Positions 9,544 to 19,613 of a stretch of 64,000 nucleotides of DNA are shown piece by piece; the first letter of the stretch is position 1; every line of letters begins with the position of its first letter. Source of the DNA: Buttiauxella brennerae ATCC 51605 (lineage in GTDB: Bacteria; Pseudomonadota; Gammaproteobacteria; Enterobacterales; Enterobacteriaceae); contig NZ_LXER01000035.1 of NCBI RefSeq assembly GCF_001654925.1, positions 1 through 64,000 of the forward strand, given 5' to 3'. A model generated the notes under the pieces. It saw only the letters and a list, made by a program, of their open reading frames with translations, had not been told where the DNA came from and did no database searches. The position numbers and the translations under genes were made by a program.

Positions 9544-9678
9544 ATGGGATTACCTGTTCTTTGCGTGGTTATTCCTCTGGTGTGTTATCTGCTGTGGTTA
9601 TTCGTTAAACTACGGCGGTTGTCGCGATTGCAAAAATCGTTGCGCCGTCAACGAATGCGGCATCACCGGAGGAAGTAA
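9544..9678 (+). CDS. Small arginine-rich membrane protein candidate (44 aa)
   Basis: An ATG at 9544 opens 44 codons ending at TAA 9676-9678, two bases before the hemN ATG. The product starts with one hydrophobic segment (LPVLCVVIPLVCYLLWLFV, residues 3-21) followed by a strongly basic tail (KLRRLSRLQKSLRRQRMRHHRRK), the layout of a single-pass protein with a cytoplasmic basic tail. The ribosome site is weak, but translation could couple to yihI. From memory, Vibrio-type relatives carry a longer DUF2489 membrane protein between yihI and hemN, so this may be its shortened relic. Not recognised with certainty. Confidence 0.45.
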   Translation: MGLPVLCVVIPLVCYLLWLFVKLRRLSRLQKSLRRQRMRHHRRK

Positions 9679-9680
9679 GC

Positions 9681-11054
9681 ATGTCTGAGCAGTTAATTGA
9701 TTGGGATCTGGCCCTGATCCAGAAATATAATTATTCAGGGCCGCGTTATACCTCTTATCCTACCGCGCTGGAGTTCTCAGAGGGCTTTGGCGAGGCGGCA
9801 TTTCTTGAAGCGGTTGCTCGTTATCCTGAGCGCCCGCTTTCGCTATACGTCCATATCCCGTTCTGCCACAAGCTTTGCTACTTCTGTGGCTGCAATAAAA
9901 TCGTGACTCGCCAGACGCATAAGGCCGATCAGTATCTCGATGCCCTGGAGCAAGAGATTGCCCACCGTGCGCCGCTCTTTAAAGGCCGTCACGTCAGTCA
10001 ACTGCATTGGGGCGGCGGTACACCCACTTACCTCAGTAAAGCGCAGATAAGCCGTCTGATGGGGCTTCTACGGGGTCATTTCAGTTTCAACGAAGATGCT
10101 GAACTCTCTATTGAAATTGATCCGCGTGAAATTGAACTCGATGTGCTGGACCATTTGCGTCAGGAAGGGTTTACCCGCCTGAGTATGGGGGTGCAGGATT
10201 TCAACAAAGAAGTGCAGCGCCTGGTTAACCGTGAGCAAGATGAAGAGTTTATCTTTGCGCTGATTCAACGTGCGCGTGAACTCGGTTTCACCTCGACCAA
10301 TATCGACTTGATTTACGGCCTACCAAAACAGACGCCAGAAAGTTTTGCCTTCACGCTCAAGCGTGTTGCTGAACTTAGCCCGCATCGGTTAAGCGTTTTT
10401 AACTATGCGCACTTACCGACTCTGTTTGCCGCACAACGTAAAATCAAAGATGCAGACTTACCCAGCGCTCAGCAAAAACTCGATATTCTGCAAGAAACTA
10501 TCGGCTCGCTGACCCATGCCGGATACCAGTTTATTGGTATGGACCACTTCGCCCGGCCAGATGACGAACTGGCGATCGCGCAGCGTGAAGGGAAATTGCA
10601 TCGTAATTTCCAGGGCTATACCACGCAGGGTGATACAGATTTGCTTGGGATGGGCGTTTCTGCCATCAGCATGATTGGCGACTGTTATGCGCAGAACCAG
10701 AAAGAGCTTAAAACCTATTATCAACAGGTAGATAGCCAAGGCGATGCGCTGTGGCGTGGCCTGGCGTTAACCCGTGATGACTGCATTCGCCGTGACGTGA
10801 TCAAGGCGCTTATCTGTAATTTCCAGCTTAGCTTTGCGGAAATCGAGCAGCTTTGGGATGTGGATTTTGCAGAGTACTTCGCAGAAGACCTGAAATTGCT
10901 TTCACCACTGGCGAAAGATGGGCTGGTGGATATCGACGGAAAACACATTCAGGTGATGGCAAAAGGTCGCCTGCTTATCCGTAATATCTGCATGTGTTTT
11001 GATAGTTACTTGCGTCAGAAGGCGCGGTTGCAGCAGTTCTCTCGCGTTATCTGA
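9681..11054 (+). CDS. hemN: Oxygen-independent coproporphyrinogen III dehydrogenase HemN
   Basis: A radical SAM enzyme that decarboxylates two propionates of coproporphyrinogen III to give protoporphyrinogen IX without oxygen. The 4Fe-4S site CHKLCYFCGC (CxxxCxxC) lies near residues 62-71, followed by the HWGGGTPTYL glycine-rich SAM segment near 112-121 and IEIDPREIE. Length 457 equals the E. coli enzyme. The ribosome site GGAGGAAG overlaps the end of the preceding small ORF. A repeat and terminator follow before the convergent glnG. Confidence 0.97.
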   Translation: MSEQLIDWDLALIQKYNYSGPRYTSYPTALEFSEGFGEAAFLEAVARYPERPLSLYVHIPFCHKLCYFCGCNKIVTRQTHKADQYLDALEQEIAHRAPLFKGRHVSQLHWGGGTPTYLSKAQISRLMGLLRGHFSFNEDAELSIEIDPREIELDVLDHLRQEGFTRLSMGVQDFNKEVQRLVNREQDEEFIFALIQRARELGFTSTNIDLIYGLPKQTPESFAFTLKRVAELSPHRLSVFNYAHLPTLFAAQRKIKDADLPSAQQKLDILQETIGSLTHAGYQFIGMDHFARPDDELAIAQREGKLHRNFQGYTTQGDTDLLGMGVSAISMIGDCYAQNQKELKTYYQQVDSQGDALWRGLALTRDDCIRRDVIKALICNFQLSFAEIEQLWDVDFAEYFAEDLKLLSPLAKDGLVDIDGKHIQVMAKGRLLIRNICMCFDSYLRQKARLQQFSRVI

Positions 11055-11062
11055 TCTGTGTC

Positions 11063-11123
11063 GGATGTCGCTTCGCTAATCCGACCTACACGATCAGTAG
11101 GGGGGATTAGCGAAGCGACATCC
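11063..11123. repeat. BIME/REP-like inverted repeat after hemN
   Basis: A perfect 20-bp inverted repeat: GGATGTCGCTTCGCTAATCC at 11063-11082 and its exact complement at 11104-11123, 21 bases apart. The wording (GTCGGAT...GCGAAGCG...) is that of the intergenic palindromes common in enteric genomes. It lies in the 3' region of hemN and may stabilise its mRNA. Confidence 0.75.
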
Positions 11124-11132
11124 ACCAGAAAG

Positions 11133-11161
11133 AGCCAGATGGCGCTGGCTTATCCCTTTTT
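11133..11161. terminator. Terminator between hemN and glnG
   Basis: AGCCAG (11133-11138) pairs with CTGGCT (11145-11150), followed on the plus strand by TATCCC and a run of T (11157-11163). It fits termination of hemN; on the glnG side the T tract is weaker. Confidence 0.55.
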
Positions 11162-12571
11162 TTACTCCATTCCCAACTCTTTCAATTTACGCGTCAGGGT
11201 ATTTCGTCCCCAGCCAAGTAAACGAGCCGCTTCCTGCTTGTGTCCCTGCGTATGCCGCAGTGCTGTTGTTAGCAATGTGCGCTCCATTTCAGGCTGAGCT
11301 TCAGACAGTAGATTTTGATGACCGGAACGTAATGCGCGGTCCGCCCATTGCGCCAGAAGTGTTGCCCAACTGTCTGACTGAGAATGCGCCGGGCTATCGG
11401 GAATGGTTGTTTCGAATAGCTCAGCAGGCAAATCCTGAATCAACACTTCCTGGCCCGCAGCCATCACGGTTAACCAACGACAAGTGTTTTCCAGTTGGCG
11501 CACGTTTCCAGGCCAGGCAAGGCGCGTTAACGCATTTTCTGTTTCCGGGTGCAGCAATTTCGCTTCCACGCCCAGTTCTTTGGCCGCATCCTGCAAGAAG
11601 TGGCGAGCCAGACGTGGAATATCTTCGCGGCGTTCACGCAGCGGGGGCAAATGCACGCGAATAACGTTCAGGCGATGGAACAAATCCTCACGGAATTTCC
11701 CTTCCTGCACGCGCAACTCAAGGTTCTGGTGGGTCGCGGCAATGATTCGTACATCGACTTTTACCGGTGCATAACCGCCAACGCGATAAAATTGACCATC
11801 AGCGAGTACGCGCAACAAGCGAGTCTGCACATCCAACGGCATATCACCGATTTCATCGAGGAAAAGTGTGCCACCGTCGGCTTGCTCAAAACGGCCCTGG
11901 CGAATTTGATTCGCACCGGTAAACGCGCCTTTCTCGTGACCAAACAGCTCAGACTCAATCAAATCCTTCGGGATTGCGGCCATGTTCAGCGCAATAAAAG
12001 GTGATTTCACGCGTGGGCTATGGCGATGCAGAGCGTGTGCAACCAACTCCTTACCGGTACCCGATTCGCCGTTGATCAACACACTTATTGATGAACGGGA
12101 GAGGCGGCCAATAATTCGAAACACATCCTGCATAGCTGGCGCTTCACCAATAATATCGGTGGTTGGCCCATTAACCTGCACATTGCGCGGTTGCTGCTGC
12201 TCCTGATAGTGACTAATGGCGCGCTCAACGAGTGCCACCGCTTCATCAATATCAAAAGGTTTTGGCAGGTAATCAAAAGCACCTTGCTGATAGGCACTTA
12301 CCGCTGCTTCAAGATCTGAATGAGCGGTCATTATGATGACCGGCAACATCGGGTGGCGTTGTTTAATCTGCTTTAGCAGCGCCAGACCATCCATGCCCGG
12401 CATGCGAATATCAGATAACAAAACGTCCGGGGTTTTGGTTGCAAGAGCATTCAGGACTTCATTGCCACTCTCAAATGTGGTGCAGCTTAAACCCGCTCCA
12501 GTCAGTGCGCGTTCCAGCACCCAACGGATGGAGCTATCGTCGTCAACGATCCAAACTATCCCTCGTTGCAT
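11162..12571 (-). CDS. glnG: Nitrogen regulation response regulator NtrC (GlnG)
   Basis: NtrC~P activates sigma-54 promoters under nitrogen limitation. The 469 residues comprise a receiver (phospho-acceptor Asp in [12 protein letters not shown] near residue 54), an AAA+ sigma-54 interaction domain with Walker A GESGTGKE near 170, the GAFTGA loop that contacts sigma-54, and [11 protein letters not shown] Walker B, then a Fis-like helix-turn-helix at the C-terminus ([21 protein letters not shown]). Length equals E. coli. Third gene of glnA-glnL-glnG, 8 bases after glnL. Confidence 0.98.
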   Translation of the reverse strand: MQRGIVWIVDDDSSIRWVLERALTGAGLSCTTFESGNEVLNALATKTPDVLLSDIRMPGMDGLALLKQIKQRHPMLPVIIMTAHSDLEAAVSAYQQGAFDYLPKPFDIDEAVALVERAISHYQEQQQPRNVQVNGPTTDIIGEAPAMQDVFRIIGRLSRSSISVLINGESGTGKELVAHALHRHSPRVKSPFIALNMAAIPKDLIESELFGHEKGAFTGANQIRQGRFEQADGGTLFLDEIGDMPLDVQTRLLRVLADGQFYRVGGYAPVKVDVRIIAATHQNLELRVQEGKFREDLFHRLNVIRVHLPPLRERREDIPRLARHFLQDAAKELGVEAKLLHPETENALTRLAWPGNVRQLENTCRWLTVMAAGQEVLIQDLPAELFETTIPDSPAHSQSDSWATLLAQWADRALRSGHQNLLSEAQPEMERTLLTTALRHTQGHKQEAARLLGWGRNTLTRKLKELGME

Positions 12572-12579
12572 AAAGACCT

Positions 12580-13629
12580 CTACTTACGAATAGGCAGGTA
12601 AACCGAAAACTCGGTATGGCCTGGCCAACTGTTAAATTCGATTTTTCCCGAATGCTGATCTATCAAGTTGCGTGCAATAGAAAGACCTAAACCTGTCCCT
12701 CCTTCACGTCCGCTCACCATTGGGTAGAATAGTGTGTCCTGCAGATGGGCCGGGATCCCCGGACCGTTATCTTCAATATCAATGCGTGCAGCCAGACGGT
12801 AGCGCGAGCCGTGCAACGTGAGCTGGAAAGCGGTTCGCGTACGTAACACAATCTCGCCACCGTCATTGCCTAACGCCTGAAGCGCATTGCGCACGATGTT
12901 CAGTAAAATCTGTTCAATTTGATCCGGGTCGTGCGCCAACTCTGGCAAGCTTGGGTCGTAATCTCTTATCAGCGTGACATTCGCTGGCAATTCCATCGAC
13001 ACCAGTTTCATCACCCGTTCGGTGACTTTGTGAATACTTTCTGTGACGTGCATGCCGGGTTGTTGCGGGCCTAACAGCCTGTCGACCAGGTTACGTAAGC
13101 GGTCGGCTTGCTCAATAATCACCTTGGTGTATTCAGTGAGCGAAGGGTCCGGTAAGGCTTTTGCCAGAAGTTGCGCTGCACCGCGTAACCCGCCGAGAGG
13201 GTTTTTAATCTCGTGAGCCAATCCACGGACCAGGTCACGAGCGGCAATTTGCTGCGCCTGCTGTAACTGTTCCTGACTTAAACGGCGTTGGTTATCCATC
13301 GGCGCCATTTCCATCAGGATGAAACCTTCTGGTAAACGTTGTGCTGTCAGAGAAAGAATATGGGAGCGGCTATCAATAACCAGTGTGACTTCGTTATCGG
13401 TAAAGCCCTGGCCTGCCGTCAGGCTTTCCTGCATCAAGCCAACATTTAGCGAAAAATAACTCAACAGTTCAGGTAGCGGTGTACCGTACAGCTTGCGCGA
13501 ACTTTGCGCTAAAAGTTGCTGTGCCGCCGGGTTGGCGTAATGGACCGCCAGCTCGTCATCGACCAGTAAAATACTGTTGATTAAAGAATTCAGGATCTGC
13601 CCAGCATCGGGCAGCGTGCCGGTTGCCAT
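12580..13629 (-). CDS. glnL: Nitrogen regulation sensor histidine kinase NtrB (GlnL)
   Basis: A cytoplasmic kinase/phosphatase for NtrC, controlled by PII. N-terminal PAS domain (about 10-120), dimerisation helix with phospho-accepting His in [12 protein letters not shown] (near residue 139), then an HATPase domain with the N box [11 protein letters not shown]1 DNGPGIP and G2 GGTGLGLS. Start taken at ATG 13629 ([10 protein letters not shown]), which has GGAGAC upstream and gives 349 residues as in E. coli. A glnL promoter with an NtrC site precedes it. Confidence 0.97.
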   Translation of the reverse strand: MATGTLPDAGQILNSLINSILLVDDELAVHYANPAAQQLLAQSSRKLYGTPLPELLSYFSLNVGLMQESLTAGQGFTDNEVTLVIDSRSHILSLTAQRLPEGFILMEMAPMDNQRRLSQEQLQQAQQIAARDLVRGLAHEIKNPLGGLRGAAQLLAKALPDPSLTEYTKVIIEQADRLRNLVDRLLGPQQPGMHVTESIHKVTERVMKLVSMELPANVTLIRDYDPSLPELAHDPDQIEQILLNIVRNALQALGNDGGEIVLRTRTAFQLTLHGSRYRLAARIDIEDNGPGIPAHLQDTLFYPMVSGREGGTGLGLSIARNLIDQHSGKIEFNSWPGHTEFSVYLPIRK

Positions 13630-13648
13630 ACAGCAGTCTCCGAAAATT

Positions 13649-13670
13649 TGCACTGTGATGGTGCATTATA
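13649..13670 (-). promoter_or_regulatory. glnL promoter -10 with overlapping NtrC site
   Basis: On the minus strand TATAAT (13665-13670) is followed by TGCACCATCACAGTGCA (13649-13665), a degenerate NtrC-type palindrome sitting over the expected start site. In E. coli NtrC represses glnLp at such a site; the same arrangement is inferred. Confidence 0.65.
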
Positions 13671-13717
13671 GTTTCCTGGCGGCAAAATAAGTTGCTGCAA
13701 CAGGTTATTTGTGGAGA

Positions 13718-13741
13718 AAAAAACCCATCCGAAGATGGGCT
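13718..13741 (-). terminator. Terminator between glnA and glnL
   Basis: On the minus strand GCCCATC-ttcg-GATGGG is followed by T7. It lies 35 bases after the glnA stop and partly uncouples glnL-glnG expression from high glnA transcription. Confidence 0.85.
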
Positions 13742-13776
13742 TCTCAACATTTTAATGTTGGATATTTACAACGTGA

Positions 13777-15186
13777 TTAAACGCTGTAATACAGCTCGAA
13801 CTCAACTGGGTGTGGAGTCATGCGCACACGGTCGTTTTCTTCGATACGCAGCGCGATGTAAGCATCGATAGCTTCATCAGTGAACACGCCGCCCGCAGTC
13901 AGGAACTCGCGGTCTTCGTTCAGGCAGCTCAGTGCTTCTTCCAGAGAACCCGCAACTTGTGGGATCTCTTTAGCTTCTTCTGGCGGCAGGTCATACAGGT
14001 TTTTGTCCATTGCTTCTCCCGGATGGATTTTGTTCTTGATACCATCAAGACCAGCCATCAGTAGTGCTGCGAAGCACAGGTACGGGTTAGCCGCTGGGTC
14101 AGGGAAACGCACTTCGATACGACGTGCTTTCGGAGACGCAACAACTGGGATACGGATTGAAGCAGAACGGTTAGCTGCAGAGTAAGCCAGCATGACTGGA
14201 GCTTCGTAACCCGGGACCAGACGCTTGTAGGAGTTGGTGGTCGGGTTAGCCAGGGCGTTGATGGCTTTAGCGTGTTTGATAACGCCACCGATGTAGTACA
14301 GCGCTTGCTCAGACAGGCCCGCATATTTGTCTCCAGCGAACAGGTTTACGCCGTTCTTAGCCAGGGACATATGGCAGTGCATACCAGAACCGTTATCGCC
14401 AAACATTGGTTTTGGCATAAAGGTCGCTGTTTTGCCGTAAGCATGAGCAACGTTGTGCACGACATATTTGTAGATCTGAATTTCATCTGCTTTTTTGGTC
14501 ATGGTGTTGAAGCGAGTAGCCACTTCGTTCTGACCAGCAGTTGCAACTTCGTGGTGGTGAGCTTCAACAACCAGGCCCATTTGCTCCATGGTCAGACACA
14601 TTGCAGAACGCAGGTCTTGTGCGGAGTCAACTGGTGGAACCGGGAAGTAACCGCCTTTAACAGCTGGACGGTGGCCTTTGTTGCCGCCTTCGTATTTGGT
14701 GCCGCTGTTCCATGCGCCTTCGATATCATCGATAGCGACGTGAGAACCGGAAATAGAGCTACCGAAACGAACGTCGTCGAACAGGAAGAACTCTGGCTCT
14801 GGCCCGAACAGTACGGTATCAGCGATACCAGTAGAACGCAGGTAGTCTTCAGCACGCTTGGAAATGGAACGCGGGTCGCGGTCATAACCTTGCATGGTGC
14901 CTGGCTCAAGAATGTCGCAACGAATGATCAGCGTAGAATCAGCGAAGAACGGGTCGATGACAGCAGTAGTAGCATCTGGCATCAGAACCATGTCAGACTC
15001 GTTGATGCCTTTCCAGCCACCAATTGAAGATCCATCAAACATTTTGCCTTCTTCGAAGAAGTCAGCAGTAACCTGATGAGCAGGGATAGTGACGTGCTGT
15101 TCTTTACCTTTGGTGTCAGTGAAACGCAAATCTACAAATTTCACTTCGTGTTCATTCAGCATCGTCAAAACGTGTTCAGCGGACAT
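13777..15186 (-). CDS. glnA: Glutamine synthetase, type I
   Basis: Makes glutamine from glutamate, ammonia and ATP; a cytosolic dodecamer. The 469 residues carry the beta-grasp signature (FDGSSIGGW), the ATP-binding [17 protein letters not shown] block, the [17 protein letters not shown] loop, and the adenylylation site tyrosine in NLYDLPPEE near residue 398, so GlnE control is expected. Same length as E. coli. Transcribed from a sigma-54 promoter with upstream NtrC sites and an upstream CRP-dependent promoter, all visible at 15243-15423. Confidence 0.98.
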   Translation of the reverse strand: MSAEHVLTMLNEHEVKFVDLRFTDTKGKEQHVTIPAHQVTADFFEEGKMFDGSSIGGWKGINESDMVLMPDATTAVIDPFFADSTLIIRCDILEPGTMQGYDRDPRSISKRAEDYLRSTGIADTVLFGPEPEFFLFDDVRFGSSISGSHVAIDDIEGAWNSGTKYEGGNKGHRPAVKGGYFPVPPVDSAQDLRSAMCLTMEQMGLVVEAHHHEVATAGQNEVATRFNTMTKKADEIQIYKYVVHNVAHAYGKTATFMPKPMFGDNGSGMHCHMSLAKNGVNLFAGDKYAGLSEQALYYIGGVIKHAKAINALANPTTNSYKRLVPGYEAPVMLAYSAANRSASIRIPVVASPKARRIEVRFPDPAANPYLCFAALLMAGLDGIKNKIHPGEAMDKNLYDLPPEEAKEIPQVAGSLEEALSCLNEDREFLTAGGVFTDEAIDAYIALRIEENDRVRMTPHPVEFELYYSV

Positions 15187-15242
15187 ACTTAACTCTCCCG
15201 GATTTGGTCATTGAATTGGCTTGTTGCCCTGAAATGATTAAA

Positions 15243-15258
15243 GCGAAATCTGTGCCAA
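15243..15258 (-). promoter_or_regulatory. glnAp2, sigma-54 promoter
   Basis: The minus strand reads TTGGCACAGATTTCGC: the -24 GG and -12 GC of the sigma-54 consensus with correct spacing, and it matches E. coli glnAp2 closely. It lies 57 bases upstream of the glnA ATG. Confidence 0.93.
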
Positions 15259-15291
15259 CTTTTAAATTACCCTAAAAAGGCGCTATCATGC

Positions 15292-15379
15292 GCACTATAG
15301 TGCAAAAGGGCTGCACCACGATGGATAGTTTGCACCAATGTAGTGCTTCAATCTGAGATTTGAGCACCATATTGGTGCA
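15292..15379. promoter_or_regulatory. NtrC enhancer and governor sites of glnA
   Basis: Three palindromes fit the NtrC site: GCACCATATTGGTGCA (15364-15379, strong), TGCACCAATGTAGTGC (15331-15346, strong) and GCACTATAGTGC (15292-15303, weaker, closer to the promoter). The two strong sites form the upstream enhancer; weaker proximal sites limit maximal expression in E. coli. Confidence 0.88.
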
Positions 15380-15529
15380 ATTTTCGCTGTCGCGCCCTTT
15401 TTTGCTCCGTGAAAGCGATCACAAACCATTACTTTTTACATTGTTTGTAAAAGTTCTTTGTGATCCTGTTATGTCCTTCGATTAATACGTGTACAATAAC
15501 GCGCTATTTCTAATGCCTGAGGCAAAGTT
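15380..15529. promoter_or_regulatory. CRP site of glnAp1 and typA promoter region
   Basis: A CRP-like palindrome GTGA-aagcga-TCACA (15409-15423) lies where E. coli has the CRP-activated glnAp1 promoter. For typA on the plus strand TACAAT (15492-15497) is a possible -10; no good -35 is evident. Together with the sites before it this accounts for the 343-base glnA-typA gap. Confidence 0.6.
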
Positions 15530-17356
15530 GTGATCGAAAATCTGCGTAATATCGCCATCATCGCGCACGTTGACCATGGTAAAACTACCTTGGTTGATAA
15601 GCTGCTGCAGCAATCTGGTACTTTCAGTAACGAACGTGCTGAAGCCACTGAACGCGTGATGGACTCCAACGATTTGGAGAAAGAGCGTGGGATTACCATC
15701 CTCGCTAAAAACACCGCTATCAAATGGAATGACTACCGTATCAACATCGTTGATACCCCTGGGCACGCCGACTTCGGTGGTGAAGTTGAACGTGTAATGT
15801 CCATGGTAGACTCCGTTCTGCTGGTCGTTGACGCAATGGATGGCCCAATGCCGCAGACGCGCTTCGTAACCAAAAAGGCATTTGCCCATGGTTTGAAGCC
15901 GATTGTTGTTATCAACAAAGTTGACCGTCCTGGCGCGCGTCCTGACTGGGTTGTTGACCAGGTCTTCGACCTGTTCGTAAACCTTGACGCAACCGACGAG
16001 CAGCTCGATTTCCCAATCATCTATGCATCTGCATTGATGGGTATCGCGGGTAACGATCATGCTGAGATGGCGGAAGATATGACCCCGCTGTACCAGGCGA
16101 TTGTTGACCACGTTAAAGCACCAAGCGTTGACCTCGACGGTCCGTTCCAGATGCAAATCTCCCAGCTGGATTACAACAACTACGTTGGCGTAATCGGCAT
16201 TGGTCGCATCAAACGCGGTAAAGTGAAGCCTAACCAGCAAATCACTATCATCGACAGCGAAGGTAAAACTCGTAACGGTAAAGTTGGTAAAGTACTGACT
16301 CACCTCGGTCTGGAGCGTATTGAGTCCACCGAAGCCGAAGCAGGCGATATCATCGCGATTACCGGTCTGGGCGAGCTGAACATCTCCGACACCCTTTGCG
16401 ATACGCAAAATGTTGAAGCGCTGCCAGCACTGTCTGTTGATGAACCAACTGTTACCATGTTCTTCAACGTCAACACCTCTCCGTTCTGTGGCAAAGAAGG
16501 TAAATATGTTACCTCTCGTCAGATCCTTGACCGCCTGAACAAAGAGCTGGTGCACAACGTTGCACTGCGTGTTGACGAAACCGAAGATGCGGATGCATTC
16601 CGTGTATCCGGTCGTGGCGAACTGCACTTGTCTGTTCTTATCGAAAACATGCGTCGTGAAGGCTTCGAACTGGCTGTGTCCCGTCCGAAAGTAATCAACC
16701 GTATGATCGATGGTCGTATGCAAGAGCCGTTCGAAAACGTGACTCTGGATATCGAAGAACAGCACCAGGGTTCTGTAATGCAGGCGATGGGCGAGCGTAA
16801 GGGCGATGTCAAAGACATGATCCCTGACGGCAAAGGCCGTATCCGTCTGGATTACCTGATCCCAGCACGTGGCCTGATCGGCTTCCGTACTGAGTTCATG
16901 ACCATGACTTCTGGTACTGGTCTGCTGTACTCCACATTCAGCCATTATGATGACGTGAAACCAGGCGATATCGGCCAGCGCCAGAACGGCGTGCTGATCT
17001 CTAATGGCCAGGGTAAAGCAGTTGCGTTTGCACTGTTCAGCCTGCAGGACCGCGGTAAGCTGTTCCTGGGTCACGGTGCAGAAGTTTATGAAGGCCAGAT
17101 CATCGGTATTCACAGTCGTTCTAACGACCTGACTGTAAACTGCCTGACCGGTAAGAAACTGACCAACATGCGTGCGTCCGGTACTGACGAAGCAACTACT
17201 TTGGTTCCTGCACAGAAGATGTCTCTGGAGCAAGCTCTGGAATTCATCGATGATGACGAACTGGTAGAAGTGACTCCGACGTCCGTACGTATTCGTAAAC
17301 GTCACCTGACTGAAAACGACCGCAAACGCGCGGGTCGTGGCGGCAAAGAAGCGTAA
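15530..17356 (+). CDS. typA: Ribosome-dependent GTPase TypA/BipA
   Basis: An EF-G-like translational GTPase that binds 70S ribosomes and supports 50S assembly at low temperature and under stress. The 608-residue chain has G1 AHVDHGKTT (12-20), G3 DTPGHADF, G4 NKVDRPGA, G5 SAL, then domains II, III and V and the BipA-specific C-terminal domain ([19 protein letters not shown]). The start is GTG 15530, with GAGG upstream, as in E. coli. Monocistronic and followed by a strong terminator. Confidence 0.97.
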   Translation: MIENLRNIAIIAHVDHGKTTLVDKLLQQSGTFSNERAEATERVMDSNDLEKERGITILAKNTAIKWNDYRINIVDTPGHADFGGEVERVMSMVDSVLLVVDAMDGPMPQTRFVTKKAFAHGLKPIVVINKVDRPGARPDWVVDQVFDLFVNLDATDEQLDFPIIYASALMGIAGNDHAEMAEDMTPLYQAIVDHVKAPSVDLDGPFQMQISQLDYNNYVGVIGIGRIKRGKVKPNQQITIIDSEGKTRNGKVGKVLTHLGLERIESTEAEAGDIIAITGLGELNISDTLCDTQNVEALPALSVDEPTVTMFFNVNTSPFCGKEGKYVTSRQILDRLNKELVHNVALRVDETEDADAFRVSGRGELHLSVLIENMRREGFELAVSRPKVINRMIDGRMQEPFENVTLDIEEQHQGSVMQAMGERKGDVKDMIPDGKGRIRLDYLIPARGLIGFRTEFMTMTSGTGLLYSTFSHYDDVKPGDIGQRQNGVLISNGQGKAVAFALFSLQDRGKLFLGHGAEVYEGQIIGIHSRSNDLTVNCLTGKKLTNMRASGTDEATTLVPAQKMSLEQALEFIDDDELVEVTPTSVRIRKRHLTENDRKRAGRGGKEA

Positions 17357-17379
17357 GTTTCTTTCCTGCAAAGCATTGA

Positions 17380-17408
17380 AGCCCTGCCTGTTTAGGCGGG
17401 GCTTTTTT
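17380..17408 (+). terminator. Terminator of typA
   Basis: AGCCCTGCCT (17380-17389) pairs with AGGCGGGGCT (17394-17403), one G-T wobble, followed by a run of eight T. Confidence 0.9.
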
Positions 17409-17428
17409 TTGCTCTGATTTATACCCTT

Positions 17429-18115
17429 CTAAAACGAATATCGTACTCCTAAACGAATACGATACTGCTCACTATTGTAATAATTCCAGCGATCGAGCCA
17501 TTGTAACTCCAGATACGGCATCCAGTTTTTATCAATCTTATAGATAAATTTGTTGGTAATTTCCCAGTGATGATCTTTATCGTTTTTACTGTGGAAATCA
17601 TTTACGCGCAAAAAATAATGCGGCTCGAAGGTATAAAAAAAACTATCAGTAACTTTAAAATTCCAGTAATTCACAAATTCCTGAGTATCATTTCTGTCTT
17701 TATCGCCACGTAAATCAACCGAATCATAATTATTATGGTTATAGCGATAGCGGAATGTCAGATTAAACCATGTAGTGAATTTGTAATTAGTATCCATATA
17801 AAGCGCGCCGCCGGAACCGGTGCTGTTATCGTTAATCAAACCACCAGGCTGAAATGTCCACTTACCGGGTTTGAACAATGGATACCACCCTTCAATTTCG
17901 TTATAGCTGTGCTTTATTTGATCCCATTTCCCGAGGTTGTAGGCGTTGGTTGCCATAATCCCGGCTCCCATATCAAAGTTATATCCGACTCGCAGAATAA
18001 CTTCGCTTTCTTCTGAGGCGGTATTGTAGGCTTCACGCGTCTCCAGATAAGCGCCGGAAAAAACCTGAAAGGGAATCGAAGACGCTAATAACACGAGATA
18101 TTGTGACACTTTCAT
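17429..18115 (-). CDS. ompL: Outer membrane porin OmpL, KdgM family
   Basis: A small beta-barrel porin of the KdgM (oligogalacturonate porin) family, expected to admit sulfoquinovose or its glycosides. The start is ATG 18115 (MKVSQYLVLLASS), with AAGGATAAG upstream; it gives a signal peptide of about 21 residues and a 228-residue precursor, close to E. coli. Barrel strands alternate aromatic residues (e.g. WFNLTFRYRYNH, YYFEPH-like turns) and the chain ends in YSF, the C-terminal aromatic needed for BAM. Last gene of the yih operon; 73 bases after yihO. Confidence 0.92.
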   Translation of the reverse strand: MKVSQYLVLLASSIPFQVFSGAYLETREAYNTASEESEVILRVGYNFDMGAGIMATNAYNLGKWDQIKHSYNEIEGWYPLFKPGKWTFQPGGLINDNSTGSGGALYMDTNYKFTTWFNLTFRYRYNHNNYDSVDLRGDKDRNDTQEFVNYWNFKVTDSFFYTFEPHYFLRVNDFHSKNDKDHHWEITNKFIYKIDKNWMPYLELQWLDRWNYYNSEQYRIRLGVRYSF

Positions 18116-18188
18116 ATTCTTATCCTTGAATGTAATAGGCGTAAGCAAGCCGTCGCCATTTAAAGAGCGACGGTTAATCATTATTTTT

Positions 18189-19601
18189 TTATAAAGTTGC
18201 GGAAGCTTCTTTGGTATTGTCAGCTGACAGTTGTGTAGTGAAAGCCTCCTGTTTGCGTTCATTTAATTCGGCGATTATTTGCATAAACCGCTGTTCATTT
18301 AATTTATAAAACAGCCCCATGGTCATCGCTGCGGTAATCGCCAGGCTGCATGGCCAGATAAATATCAATTGGCGTAGGCCATTTAACGTGGTTTCACTCT
18401 GCGCGATGTTGGGGATATACCCGATTTGTGTCAGCATAATGCCGGGTAAAAAGCCCGCCAGTGCTGCCGAAATTTTGCGTGAAAACGTGTAACCAGTATA
18501 AACCGAGCCTTCGGCGCGAATGCCGGTTTTCCACTCACCGTAATCCACAGTATCCGGCACCAACGCCCAGTTCAGGCTGTTGACAAACGCGGTGCCAAAG
18601 AACGCCATGCAGGAAAACAGCACGAACGATAACGAACTGTCTCCCCAGGCATAATTCAGCAAATCTCCCGCCGCCCATAACAACAATCCGCCCAGATAAA
18701 CCTGCTTTTTCCCGAAACGTTTCACCGCCGTTGGCACCATCAGCACGCCAATCAGGATGCAGCCCATACTGAAAAATCCCATCCAGGAAAGCAGATGGAT
18801 ATCGTTCAGTACGTACTGGGTGTAATAAACCTGAATTGCCAGCTTGATGTTAAAAGCCGCCAGCGTGCAAAGATTGGCGATGCATAACACCAGCAAAGGC
18901 GGGTTGCGAAAGATTGCGAGAAACGACTTAGCGATGGCCGGCTTATGGCTTTCCGGCACCACTTCCACATAACGCTCTTTGACGCCGCTGTGGCACCACC
19001 ACATGCAAAATAACCCGCAGGTTGCGAAGAGTGTTGCTGCAACTAAATAACCCAGCGATGAGCGCTCAACAAACAGCGCCTGAATAGGTATAAATCCCAC
19101 AGTACAAAGCAGCAACCCAAGTGTGGCGCCACCTTGCCGCCACGCCGCCAGTTGCGCGCGTTCATGCGGATTTTTAGTTATCGCCGGAACCATCGCGCCG
19201 TAAGAGCAATTCATCAGGCTGTAAAACAGGCCGAACAACATAAACAATACAGTCGATAACGCCGTTTTCATCGTCAGGGTTAAACCGGTATCCACAAATT
19301 GTGCTGTTGCCACCAGCGCCACCGGCATTGCCGCATAAAAAATGAAAGGGCGAAACTTCCCTTTGGGGCCGATATTCCGGCGTGAATCAATCAACACGCC
19401 GGTTAGGATATCGGTAAAGGCGGTGAAGAATTTGGCGACCAGAAAAATAACGCCGCCGTAAAATGCCGGAAGACCAAGCACATCCGTATAAAACTTCAAC
19501 AGATACAGCGTACCGATACACAGCATTAGGTTTGAGCCAAAATCCCCCATGCCGTACGCGAACTTTTCTCGCAAACTGAGTTTTAGCGTTAATACATTCA
19601 T
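18189..19601 (-). CDS. yihO: Sulfoquinovose importer YihO (GPH/MFS family)
   Basis: A 12-helix glycoside-pentoside-hexuronide:cation symporter of 470 residues, in E. coli the likely sulfoquinovose importer. Family features: the N-terminal LSLREKFAYGMGDFGSNL, the loop DSRRNIGPKGKFRPFI after helix 2, and EWKTGIRAEGSVYTGYTFSRK near residue 380. AAGGGTC precedes ATG 19601. It lies 12 bases after its paralogue yihP, with which it shares long identical stretches (CSYGAMVPA, AAWRQGGATLGLLLCTVGF). Assignment to YihO rather than YihP rests on position and on the AFYGGVIFLVAKFF and TVDYGEWKTG variants. Confidence 0.92.
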   Translation of the reverse strand: MNVLTLKLSLREKFAYGMGDFGSNLMLCIGTLYLLKFYTDVLGLPAFYGGVIFLVAKFFTAFTDILTGVLIDSRRNIGPKGKFRPFIFYAAMPVALVATAQFVDTGLTLTMKTALSTVLFMLFGLFYSLMNCSYGAMVPAITKNPHERAQLAAWRQGGATLGLLLCTVGFIPIQALFVERSSLGYLVAATLFATCGLFCMWWCHSGVKERYVEVVPESHKPAIAKSFLAIFRNPPLLVLCIANLCTLAAFNIKLAIQVYYTQYVLNDIHLLSWMGFFSMGCILIGVLMVPTAVKRFGKKQVYLGGLLLWAAGDLLNYAWGDSSLSFVLFSCMAFFGTAFVNSLNWALVPDTVDYGEWKTGIRAEGSVYTGYTFSRKISAALAGFLPGIMLTQIGYIPNIAQSETTLNGLRQLIFIWPCSLAITAAMTMGLFYKLNEQRFMQIIAELNERKQEAFTTQLSADNTKEASATL

Positions 19602-19613
19602 GGCCGACCCTTA

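Noticed and set aside
14272-15027. A 251-codon plus-strand frame opposite glnA
   Set aside because: Shadow of glnA; no family features.
15482-17371. A 629-codon open frame on the minus strand
   Set aside because: It lies fully antisense to typA, whose motifs and length are unambiguous. Its composition is what the reverse strand of a highly expressed gene gives, and no domain is recognisable.
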